The position numbers and the translations under genes are program-made. This document shows, in pieces, positions 1 through 8,765 of a stretch of DNA of 64,000 bases; position 1 is the stretch's first letter; every line of letters begins with the position of its first letter. Under the pieces are notes generated by a model. That model ran no database searches. It was not told the DNA's origin and was given only the letters and a program-made list of their open reading frames with translations. The stretch is taken from the NCBI GenBank assembly GCA_963576735.1, contig OY755189.1:1674001-1738000 (forward strand). The letters run 5' to 3'. This stretch comes from Bedellia somnulentella (taxonomy: Eukaryota; Arthropoda; Insecta; Lepidoptera; Bedelliidae).

Positions 1-1444
1 TATTACATCCCAACTTTTGAAAGCAAGAAAGCATTTGGTTTACAATACTTTCATAATCTTCTGCCTTATGATTACCAAGGAAATTTTTGATCACTTGCAC
101 AAATGAGTTCCACGCAGCAAGTTCCGTTTCATTCATAGATGTTGCGAAGTTATCATCTTTAATTAACTGTCTTATCTGAGGACCGTCAAATATTCCAGCC
201 TTGAGTTTTTCTGTGCTTAAAGCTGGAAATGCCCTCGTAATGTATTGAAAGCATGAGCCCGATTTGTCTAATGCTTTTACAAATTGTTTCATGAGACCAA
301 GTTTTATGTGTAGAGGAGGTAAAATGATCATTTCTCGGGGGACTAAAGGTGTATTTATAACATTTTGCTTTCCAACAGCTAGGCTTTCTCTGATCGGCCA
401 ATTTTTTCGTACCCAGTGATTCGGTTTATCTCTACTATCCCAAAGACACATAAAACATGGATACTTTGTATATCCACCTTGCTGTCCCAACAGAAAATTA
501 ACCATTTTGAGATCGACGCATATAAACCATTGGTGGTTATCATATTTAATCTTTTCTAAAAGCAGTGCAATTGCTTCATACTCTTCTTTCATTCGGGTAG
601 AATGAGCAATTGGAACACAAGCGTGTTTATTACCATTATGAAGCAATACACATTTGAGACTTCTTTTGGAACTGTCTATAAAAAGACGCCACTCAGTTGA
701 GTCGTACTTTTGTAAACCCATTCTTGTTAATAAACCACCAATATCATTGCAATAAACAAGATTGTTATCTTCAGAAAAATATGGTAGCAAATCGCGTTCT
801 CTTTGACGGTAAAATGTAACTCTTGTGTTTGGTGAAAGCAAATTCTTCTCTTTTAATCTAGAAGCCAACAATTCAGCACGCTCCTTTGAAAGATCTAGAT
901 CCCTTATCAGATCATTAAGCTCACCTTGTGAAAAAAAACGAGAGGTTCGATTCAACTCGCCATAATCACTGTCGATCTCGGGATTTGCTTGGATTTCGTT
1001 ATATTGTTCCACTTCGATATCTGGCAGCGAGTGGTACGTAGGCACAGGGACACTTTCGGAATGAGGTACAGGTCTTTTCGCTGATGGTATATCAGGATAT
1101 GTCCATTTACTTCTATTCTTTCGATTTATGCCGACAATCTTAACCAAACAGAAATAACAGTCGTTGAAGTGATTTTGTTGTTCCCTCCAAATCATCGGTA
1201 TCCCAAATTTCATACATCTTCTTTTGCAATTTGTCCATTGTCTCAAATGTTCTCTGCATGTTTTACACACAAAATGGGGCACCCAAGGCTTATCTTGATG
1301 CTCAATAGATAGGTTGAAGTATGCGAAATATGCATTTTTCACGAACTCTGTTATGGGTTTTCTGTTTTCCTCAAACGTATATTCACCACAAATATAACAA
1401 AATGAATTAGGATTGGTCAAACAACATCTTGATGAGCTTGCCAT
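1..1444 (-). CDS. Partial transposon-like protein, at least 481 aa, runs off the left edge
   Basis: I read this frame directly: an ATG at 1442..1444 (minus strand) opens a frame with no stop to the window edge, at least 481 codons. The N-terminus holds paired cysteines (CYIC near residue 16, CKTC near 65, CYFC near 100), a likely zinc-binding module. The middle has segments I associate with a protein family repeated many times in aphid, beetle and moth genomes: an FIDSS motif, then ICVDLK, a glycine-glutamine stretch LLGQQGGYTKYPCF and LPPLHIKLGLMKQF. The spaced aspartates could belong to an RNase H-like transposase core, but that is inference. The C-terminal third lies outside the window. 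No frameshift or stop is seen, so the copy may be young or functional. It could instead be a domesticated host gene; I cannot name it. Confidence 0.6.
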   Translation of the reverse strand, partial: MASSSRCCLTNPNSFCYICGEYTFEENRKPITEFVKNAYFAYFNLSIEHQDKPWVPHFVCKTCREHLRQWTNCKRRCMKFGIPMIWREQQNHFNDCYFCLVKIVGINRKNRSKWTYPDIPSAKRPVPHSESVPVPTYHSLPDIEVEQYNEIQANPEIDSDYGELNRTSRFFSQGELNDLIRDLDLSKERAELLASRLKEKNLLSPNTRVTFYRQRERDLLPYFSEDNNLVYCNDIGGLLTRMGLQKYDSTEWRLFIDSSKRSLKCVLLHNGNKHACVPIAHSTRMKEEYEAIALLLEKIKYDNHQWFICVDLKMVNFLLGQQGGYTKYPCFMCLWDSRDKPNHWVRKNWPIRESLAVGKQNVINTPLVPREMIILPPLHIKLGLMKQFVKALDKSGSCFQYITRAFPALSTEKLKAGIFDGPQIRQLIKDDNFATSMNETELAAWNSFVQVIKNFLGNHKAEDYESIVNQMLSCFQKLGCN

Positions 1445-2378
1445 TATGCCAAAACAACGAAATTGATGAAAATAAAAGAATTGCGATACTTTGTTGAAGT
1501 CAAAGTGACGAAATTTTAAAATTGAGGGTAGTTATGAAATTAGAGCTGATACAAAAATGGCAGTTGTAGGTTTGTCATCAGAGACACGTTCAAAAACAAT
1601 ATCTAAACAAATTTTTACCGCACCAAAAAAAAAGTTTTTTTTTGTTGGCCAGTGTTATTCTTCATACTCCTGCGCAGGTTTTTGTATACTTTCCAGCAGA
1701 GAAGTAAAGGGGAATTTTGGGAAATTTGGGGAAAACGGGAGAAGTTACTCCACTTTTTAAGCTTCCGTCGCGTGTGCAGCCTTAATGGTTAAACTTACAT
1801 AGAAATCATGTGTCGCGGAAATATTCTTCATAAAATTATCTAAAAAAAATCCTCAACAGTATATGTCTATCTTTTATGGTTGACTCACAATAACACGTGT
1901 AATTGCTGATAGCTTAGCAGTTCGGAACATCCTGATTATATTTGTTTACTCTTACGTTTGTAAACCTCTCACTCATCCCTAATTTAAAAAAGGTAACATT
2001 ATTACCTATTCAATAAAAAAAGAATCATAGAAATCGGTAGACAAACACCGAAATTATACATAAAATAAGCCATCGCGCCCGTGATCGAAACCAAATCTTT
2101 ACTAATTTACATATAACATACTAGATGGCGCCAGTAGTTGCATCCTACATAACGTAATGATTTTTTTTTTAGATTTTTATAAATACTTTATGGCGTTTTA
2201 TTCCAAAATTTGCTATTAAACGGAAATACTGAACCGTTTATTAAAGCACATTCAAAATCACCAAACTACACTGTTAAGGGAGTGCTATAAATTTAATAAA
2301 TTGAAAACATTACGCTGAATTTCACAATGCTTGAGCAGTGACTGAAAAAAGAAACCTCAGATATTTAAAAAAACAACG
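1445..2378. other. Intergenic, no gene recognised
   Basis: AT-rich sequence upstream of the partial frame at 1..1444. Only short chance frames are present. It may include the body of the Helitron-like element whose end is called at 2379..2409, but I see no 5' terminus. Confidence 0.5.
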
Positions 2379-2409
2379 CTACCCGTGCGAAGCTGGGACG
2401 ATCCACTAG
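2379..2409 (+). mobile_element. Helitron-like 3' terminus
   Basis: The sequence CTACCCGTGCGAAGC, a short GC-rich hairpin-capable stretch and a final CTAG followed by T match the 3' end of lepidopteran Helitrons, which end in CTRR and insert before T. Only the end is recognised; there is no Rep/helicase coding sequence nearby. Confidence 0.5.
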
Positions 2410-2760
2410 TCTTAAATAAAATGTGTTTTGAACTACATTCTCATTTAAGATAAAACAGATTTGACCCACCAAAATTTAGATGTTGGCCTCTTGGAGCTAT
2501 GCCAACCTGTTCATATATTTAAACGTCATAAACATTCTCACCCCCGTAAGTTTCATATTTTACTATTCCTTATTTTATCATTCATCCGTACACTATGTAC
2601 ATGTATACAAAGAGCACATCTATCTAATTAATCTGCAACTGTATGTTTTCTCACTTATATTACAAAGCATTATTTTGTTAAAAAAAAGACAAGAAACTAA
2701 TTTAAAAAAATACTGATGAAAAACTTTACTTCTAAACTTTAAACTTTTGTTTATAGCCGG

Positions 2761-3143
2761 AGAGCTGACAGGCATTTTTGAGTACATCCTTGAGACACAT
2801 TGAAAATATTATTGTTGATTAGTTGCGAATGTGTGGATGATGAAATGGCCGACCTGGCTGGGAGGTTGCGGGGCGTTAATGAGCTATGACTTTTTTAATT
2901 CGCAATTTTTCTCATGCAGAAAATGTTCTTGAGGCACTTTGAATCTTACAGCATTTTAAAGTCTGATGTTTAATTAAACGATATATCATAATGCCAGGCG
3001 ATTTGGTTGGGATTTAAATGGTGACAGGCGATTTAAAGTTATATTTTTTTTGCGCATAAAATGTAGTTGAGGCAAGCTGGGATCTATACACAATAATTGT
3101 TGTGTTGATAAGATGCCATATATCAAATGACAGGCCGTTCTGG
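2761..3143 (+). repeat. Left terminal inverted repeat of the 2.13 kb element
   Basis: About 383 bp, matching the reverse complement of 4505..4890 with few differences. It carries internal reiterated motifs: TG(A/C)CAGGC near 2767, 2993, 3023 and 3129, and TTGAG(A/G)CA near 2791, 2930 and 3068. Such sub-repeats are typical of transposase binding sites. Confidence 0.85.
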
Positions 3144-3286
3144 CGGTTATTTAATCTTGCCAGGTGATATCATTTTATTATTATTTATTATAAAAAAATG
3201 AACTCTTCTTCATAGTCTGAAAATAAATAAAAAAAAATAACAAATGTGAAATACAATTAATAGTGCGAGTATTTAACAAATTATTA

Positions 3287-4488
3287 TTACATACTTGTAG
3301 CATTTTCATCAGAGTGTTCAAATGTCCCAGGATCAATTGCATCGATAACTAATTGCAGCATGCAATCCCCATCAAACCAATAAAAATCCAGTTTATCCTC
3401 CTTCAGCTGCCATCCATGTTCAGTGGGTACTAGGTTACTTGGAAAACGTAAATGTGCATTTCTCCAGATACTTGTAACATATTGAGCTCTTAAAAGCTGT
3501 TGGTGCAACTCTGCTTTACATGGTGGTAACGTAGACGGATCATAGTTTTGACAGTTTTTTTGAAAGGCTCTTCCGTGCTCTTAGCTTTAAATGTCTTGCA
3601 AAATTTTTCAAACCGTGCTATGTTTATATCTGCGATATTATTGACACCGTACATTTCACACACGAACTTCTCAAGCATGTTAAAAACCTCATTGCGTAAA
3701 TCTGTCGTATGCGCACATCCTAGATCAATAAACGCTTTTTGATACAGTTTATTTTTCATTAATAGTTGGAAAGGCCTCCGCTTGCCTTTATTAAAAAATG
3801 AAGGATTGTAGTCACACCCAGTGACTGCATGAAAGCCAGGCAAACTTGCGCATACTGAATTTCCGAATTTGGCATATAATTGTGATATATCAATGAATCT
3901 TCTTCTATTTCCAGTGCCGTATTGCATAAAAATATTCAGTTGGTCGCTATCAAGATGATCCATGTTTCCAAGCATTATCAATAATACGTCTGTATCGCAT
4001 GATTTTATGAGTACATTTGTTGTTGTATCTGCATCAATTTTACAGACATGATGCACTATTTTTGTGTCTGCTTCTTCATGATCTTCACATGTCATACTCT
4101 CATTGATGTTCAAAAGAATTAAATTATCGTCAGCTTTGTATAAATAACAACGATCATAATTTACGTTAATTGTTGTATTACCAATAAACGGTATCATTTC
4201 ATTTTGTGACCAATTATCAATGATAAATTTGACTAAGGCTTGTTTAAATTTTATGTTTTTTAATTGTTTCATAAAATCTGTAGGCCGGATTTGACTGGGA
4301 CCAGTAATATTGAAATCAATATTATTTTCTTCATTCCTTCGAGTACGTTCATAATCTTTGATAGACGGCGTGAAATACTGATCGAAAATAATATCAGCAC
4401 GTGAAGGTCTGGTAGCTGTTATCATTTGTATTATTTTTTTGGATATATTGCCAAATGAAGCAGGAATATCGGTCATTGTGTGCAACAA
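3287..4488 (-). pseudogene. PIN/FEN-like domain protein inside the long-TIR element, one frameshift
   Basis: The main frame (3490..4488, up to 332 codons) carries motifs of a widespread animal repeat-associated family: EADTKIVHH, SCDTDVLLIML and LPGFHAVTGCDYNPSFFNKGK. The pattern of acidic residues before DTDV and GCD resembles the metal-binding site of PIN/FEN-type nucleases; this is inference from motif spacing. Near 3545 the frame shifts by one base. The following frame (3287..3508 and slightly upstream) continues the family pattern with LPPCK, IWR and HGW. Similarity also extends upstream of the annotated start into the right terminal repeat (residues GFFLLHT), so a first exon may be missing or lie elsewhere. 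A donor-like GTATGT follows the last codons near 3290. There is no transposase signature that I recognise. Confidence 0.55.
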
Positions 4489-4504
4489 GAAAAATCCGTC
4501 AAAA

Positions 4505-4890
4505 TCCAGAACGGCCTGTCATTTGATATATGGCATCTTATCAACACAACAATTATTGTGTATAGATCCCAGCTTGCCTCAAGTACATTTTTTTGCGCAA
4601 AAAAAAATATAACTTTAAATCGCCTGTCACCATTTAAATCCCAACCAAATCGCCTGGCATTATGATATATCGTTTAATTAAACATCAGACTTTAAAATGC
4701 TGTAAGATTCAAAGTGCCTCAAGAACATTTTCTGCATGAGAAAAATTGCGAATTAAAAAATTCATAGCTCATTAACGCCCCGCAACCTCCCAGCCAGGTC
4801 GGCCATTTCATCATCCACACATTCGCAACTAATCAACAATAATATTTTCAATGTGCCTCAAGGATGTACTCAAAAATGCCTGTCAGCTCT
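4505..4890 (-). repeat. Right terminal inverted repeat of the 2.13 kb element
   Basis: Reverse complement of 2761..3143. It begins directly upstream (in minus sense) of the interior reading frame, so the promoter of that frame would lie inside the terminal repeat. Confidence 0.85.
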
Positions 4891-4992
4891 TGGGGTATTA
4901 GAAGAGTTAGGGCCGGCGCTGACTGCCGGCATGGCATGGCAAAGGATTTCGGTACAGATATAGCATTTTGAATCTTATTACCATGCGTATAG

Positions 4993-5063
4993 AAATCATT
5001 TTGACAAAACGATGCCGAGGGAGGCCGCGGTAGGACAGCACGTCGGCATCGTTGTGTCAAAAT
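4993..5063. repeat. Central hairpin of the MITE
   Basis: About 20 bp arms around CGATGCCG and CGGCATCG enclose a 26 bp GC-rich loop. It continues the terminal arms of the MITE, so the original element was one long palindrome. Confidence 0.7.
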
Positions 5064-7646
5064 AAAGTAAAATAATAATAATAATAATAAAAACTTTATT
5101 TCGGATCATAAAGTAAATCCATAGTAAAGTTAGTAAGTTAGTAACATCGAGATACTTAAATTATGTTAGTTTGGTTAGACTTAGATTTAATAAATAAAAG
5201 TAAAATTTAAAATATTAACAATAAGCTATTTACATAAGGTGCCAAATCTAGCCAGAGAAGTGGCTCTAGTGTGCCGCTGCACATATACCCAGTGCCGATA
5301 CATGGGATCGTCGAACTTATCGGCCAATACTCTCAAGAGCGTGTTGGAGCTTTCCCAGGTTCTCTGCATGATGGACGCGACACGCTTGCGGATGATTGCG
5401 TAGAAATCATCCACGCGACCCTCCGCAAACATCCCCGATGCACTGCAGTACCGAGGCAACCCCATCATTACTCTGTACGCGTTGTTGTATTGGACCCGCA
5501 GGGCACTGTATGCTTTTTGCGTATATTTGACCCACAGGGCAGATGTATAAAATGATTGGCAAAAAGCTCTAAACAGGGTTATTTTCACCTCTGTTGAACA
5601 TCGAGAAAACCTGCGAGCCAACATATTGCATCTGACAGACAGTGCCCTGCGTTCCCTATCTATGTCTAGGTCATCATTGAGGTCACTATTTACATAATGA
5701 CCCAGATATCTAAATTGTGTAACGGTTTTTAATGGTTTGCCATACAACATTACTGGAGGAAACTGGTTAATCTTTTTATTTCTAGAGTTGAAAACTATAA
5801 CTTCACTTTTCTTCTCATTGTATATTAAATAATGATCTTTAGCATACTGCTCACAGATTTGTAAGAGCTTTCTTAAAGCATTGATTGAGGGGCTCAAAAG
5901 AACCATATCGTCTGCATAACTAATATTATTGAACATAACACCATCGATGGAGCAGCCGACTCCTGTACTACAGAGCTCCTCAATCAGTGCGTTAACATAC
6001 AAATTAAAAAGCTTTGGAGAGCTTACACCACCTTGTCTCACACCACACGTTAATTTATAATCACAAGAGTAACATTCGTTCCATTTTATTGTGTTTATTT
6101 GATTTTTATACCAAAACTTAAAAAGGTTTGTTATGGCGAATGGGACTTCAGTCTTAAGCAATTTACCCCATAATTTGTCATAACAAACAAGATCGAAAGC
6201 TTTTGAGAGATCTAAGAAACACGCAAAAACGGGAGTACTTCTGTCTGTGTAGTACTTGACTGTTCGCTTCAGACAGAGGATAGCACTTTCGGTAGACAGA
6301 CCGGCCTTAAACCCAAACTGCGCATCATGTAATTTTAAGTGCTTATCAAGATTTCTATCCAACAAACAGTCAAGTACCTTAGCTACCACAGTCGCTAGAG
6401 AGATTGGCCGATAACTACGACTATCCGAGATATCACCTGTCTTATTATTTACAATTGGAGATACTATAGTTCGCATAAGATCGTGCGGCAAAAACGAGTG
6501 ACTAATAAACAAATCAAATAAGAGCTTTAATACCCCAGGTAAATGTGGACCGGCACATCTAAGGTGTTCTATACTGAGGCTGTCATGACCCGGAGATTTA
6601 CCCCGTTTCATGCTCATTAGTGCCTTTTTAACCTCATCTATACTAAAATTAATTTTATCACTAGAGTTTCCAGAGTTAATGCTATTTACACTTTCACTAA
6701 AGTCGGCCTCATTTGACTCAACTCTAAATCGCTCCCGAAACAATTCAGCCACCCTTTCATCACCACTGACACCATCGACATTCATTGGCTTGCTTATTTT
6801 AGGATTCGACTTGTTTACCTGCTTCCAAAACCTACTAAAGTCCTTTGCATCGTGAGCATAGGCGAGTATATCCATTTTGATTTGGTCTCTGTTGTTTTGA
6901 CACCATTTAATTTTATTTTTGAATAACTTTCGCGATGCGGTCATATCATTATAGATGCTACCCTGCCTAGGCTTACCATGCCAGACCCAGTTCTGAAAAC
7001 ATGCTCGGGCATCATCGTGAAACGCTCTAACGTATTTGTTCCAGCCTATTATTTCTTTTCTGTTTTTATTTCGAATAATACTATGACAGGACTCAGAAGT
7101 CTCCTGCAGTATACACACTAGGTTTAAGTACATTTTTTCTATAGCTATATTATGGTCTGAGTTATTGCAATACTTATTTGTACAGTTCTTTAGCTCTACA
7201 GGGCATTCAAAGTTCAATAACTTTGCATTGCAAACATCATAATATTGCTTAACTTGATCGTTATCTCGAGTGCCCCATATGATTTTATTTATTTCTTTAG
7301 GTATTGAACAAAAAGTTTTAGGCAATAAGTTTATATTACATGATATTTGCAACGGAAAGTGATCTGACCATGTCACCTCATACAATACTTTCACTTGACT
7401 TACTGTTAATCTGGCACTATTGGTTACTAAACAATGATCCAGCCAACGAGTTGTACCATGAGCTTCACTTATAAATGTGTAAGTGTTCTTACTTAAGAGC
7501 TCAACATCAATACATGTCCATTGCTGTTCTAAACAAAATTGTTGCATTTCACAAAAAAAGTTTTCTCCCGGATGCGCATTATAGTCTCCTAATATATAAA
7601 CTACTTCAATATTACAATTTTCAACGATGGCACTTATTTCGGATAG
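5064..7646 (-). mobile_element. 5'-truncated non-LTR retrotransposon with ATT-repeat tail
   Basis: Minus-strand LINE with an ATT microsatellite 3' tail at 5070..5090 and an AATAAAG just before it. It starts inside the endonuclease domain, so the 5' end is truncated. It lies inside the palindromic MITE; AAAAT at both junctions (near 5060 and 7647) is a possible short target duplication. Confidence 0.75.
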
Positions 7647-7670
7647 AATGAAAATGAATTCTATACTCAT
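5226..7670 (-). CDS. LINE ORF2: endonuclease remnant plus reverse transcriptase
   Basis: An open frame of 814 codons. Residues 28-31 (GDYN) and 102-104 (SDH) are the GDxN and SDH motifs of an apurinic-type (EEP) endonuclease, whose first ~120 residues are missing. The reverse transcriptase follows, with SYRPISL, FLDLSKAFD, GVRQGGVSSPKLFN and the catalytic YADD near residue 584. The rest is a C-terminal thumb-like region of about 200 residues. There are no stops or frameshifts, so the insertion is fairly young. The clade is unresolved (CR1/Jockey group by general look). The start codon and first seven codons lie in the MITE arm, not in the LINE, so this start is accidental. Confidence 0.8.
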   Translation of the reverse strand: MSIEFIFILSEISAIVENCNIEVVYILGDYNAHPGENFFCEMQQFCLEQQWTCIDVELLSKNTYTFISEAHGTTRWLDHCLVTNSARLTVSQVKVLYEVTWSDHFPLQISCNINLLPKTFCSIPKEINKIIWGTRDNDQVKQYYDVCNAKLLNFECPVELKNCTNKYCNNSDHNIAIEKMYLNLVCILQETSESCHSIIRNKNRKEIIGWNKYVRAFHDDARACFQNWVWHGKPRQGSIYNDMTASRKLFKNKIKWCQNNRDQIKMDILAYAHDAKDFSRFWKQVNKSNPKISKPMNVDGVSGDERVAELFRERFRVESNEADFSESVNSINSGNSSDKINFSIDEVKKALMSMKRGKSPGHDSLSIEHLRCAGPHLPGVLKLLFDLFISHSFLPHDLMRTIVSPIVNNKTGDISDSRSYRPISLATVVAKVLDCLLDRNLDKHLKLHDAQFGFKAGLSTESAILCLKRTVKYYTDRSTPVFACFLDLSKAFDLVCYDKLWGKLLKTEVPFAITNLFKFWYKNQINTIKWNECYSCDYKLTCGVRQGGVSSPKLFNLYVNALIEELCSTGVGCSIDGVMFNNISYADDMVLLSPSINALRKLLQICEQYAKDHYLIYNEKKSEVIVFNSRNKKINQFPPVMLYGKPLKTVTQFRYLGHYVNSDLNDDLDIDRERRALSVRCNMLARRFSRCSTEVKITLFRAFCQSFYTSALWVKYTQKAYSALRVQYNNAYRVMMGLPRYCSASGMFAEGRVDDFYAIIRKRVASIMQRTWESSNTLLRVLADKFDDPMYRHWVYVQRHTRATSLARFGTLCK

Positions 7671-7746
7671 GGTAATAAGATTAAAAATGCTATATCTGTA
7701 CCGAAATCCTTTGCCATGCCATGCCGGCAGTCAGCGCCGGCCCTTA

Positions 7747-8066
7747 CACGAAATAACGTGTCGCTGTGCCGAGACGTTGTTTTTAAAAACCTTTTGTTGA
7801 AGTGGTTGATATATTTTTTGTATGTAATCATGTTCCTTCTTAATTTTTAAAACTGGGCAGCGAATAAATGTCCTTTTTTCTTTCTTTAAATACCATAAAC
7901 GGTGAACTGAGGTCTAAAATACATGTCCTGTATCCGTACCGGGCCACTGTTTTACCATTATCATAATGATGTATACAGGTTTTGTTTTTATTAAATATTA
8001 ATTATCTGGATCTTCTAGATGCATAAAATAATCATCATACAATTTCAACCCATCGTAGATCCTTCT
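7747..8066. other. Intergenic, nothing recognised
   Basis: AT-rich sequence between the MITE and the first family A fragment; only short chance frames. Confidence 0.5.
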
Positions 8067-8192
8067 AACATAACATAACATAAAACATAAACGTTCACGC
8101 CGAATATCCCCGAAGGGGTTGGCAGAGGTACTAATACTTCTGAACATCACGTGACTTTGTCACCTGGTGTTCAGAGTACCCACGTTTTGCAT
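8067..8192 (-). repeat. SINE family A, 3' fragment
   Basis: Starts with the ATGTT-type tail (reverse complement) and the hairpin CCCCGAAGGGG. The tRNA-like head is missing (5' truncated). Confidence 0.85.
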
Positions 8193-8507
8193 CGTTCTAG
8201 GTTTCCATTAATCTGCCATTATATGCAAAAACAACTTATTTAATGTCGCAGACCTTTCTAGCCACTGCGTCATATCGTGGTAACTGTAAGGACCTTGACA
8301 GTGCTATTATGAAATAAGAATACAATAAAATGTGTTTGTTCTAGAAACAGCGTTTCCTTGGTTTATCTGAACATGAAATTATCAGTACAATCTTCGTAAG
8401 TCTTATTTAACAAAAGAAAACATATTGGTAGTATTCATTTTTTAACTAGCGTAAGCTAAGACACCTTTACTGATGGACTAGCGAACCACCCTGACTTCGC
8501 AATGGTA

Positions 8508-8751
8508 CATACATACATATACACGGCTATAAATCCCTAAAAGAGGTAGCCAGAGCTGAGAAATAATATATTCCTCAGCCACTTTTGGAAGTTGAGTGGG
8601 GAAAAGATGGTAGTACAAAGGTTGTTGGTGATGGGTCTCCAACCGCATCGCCCAAAAATCCCTTAAAAAGCCCCAAGTCCGTTAGTCGCCTTTTACGTAC
8701 ACCCACCGGAGGAAATGTGGTTGTGCTATTTTAAGCTGACACTACACAGCT
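8508..8751 (-). repeat. SINE family B, full length, reference copy
   Basis: Family B runs from GC(C/T)GTGTAGTG.CGGCTTAGAAT at its 5' end to GCCGTGAGTATATGTATGTA at its 3' end, about 250 bp, with an ATGT tail. This copy has a perfect 14 bp target duplication, ACTTCGCAATGGTA, at 8494..8507 and 8752..8765. That identifies B as a target-primed retroposon rather than a DNA transposon: it has no terminal inverted repeats. Confidence 0.9.
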
Positions 8752-8765
8752 ACTTCGCAATGGTA

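Larger units (their letters stand above)
2761..4890. mobile_element. 2.13 kb DNA element with ~385 bp terminal inverted repeats
   Basis: The left arm (2761..3143) and right arm (4505..4890) are near-identical reverse complements, starting AGAGCTGACAGG. The interior (3144..4504) is filled by one minus-strand reading frame with a frameshift. I cannot find a target duplication: the flanks read ATAGCCGG and TGGGGTAT. The terminal repeats are far longer than in common Tc1, hAT or piggyBac elements. It could be an autonomous element of a poorly known superfamily, or a foldback element that captured a gene segment. Confidence 0.75.
4910..7743. mobile_element. PIF/Harbinger-like palindromic MITE, split by a LINE
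   Basis: Arms 4910..5002 and 7651..7743 are reverse complements over 93 bp with three mismatches, starting GGGCCGGCGCT. They are flanked by a 3 bp duplication TTA (4907..4909 and 7744..7746). GGGC-type ends and TWA target duplications are hallmarks of PIF/Harbinger. The arms continue as a hairpin: 4994..5018 pairs with 5041..5063. With the LINE taken out, the MITE would be about 250 bp and almost wholly palindromic. Confidence 0.7.

Noticed and set aside
5271..5555. Plus-strand frames opposite the LINE ORF2 (also 6610..6855)
   Set aside because: Antisense shadows of the reverse transcriptase frame.
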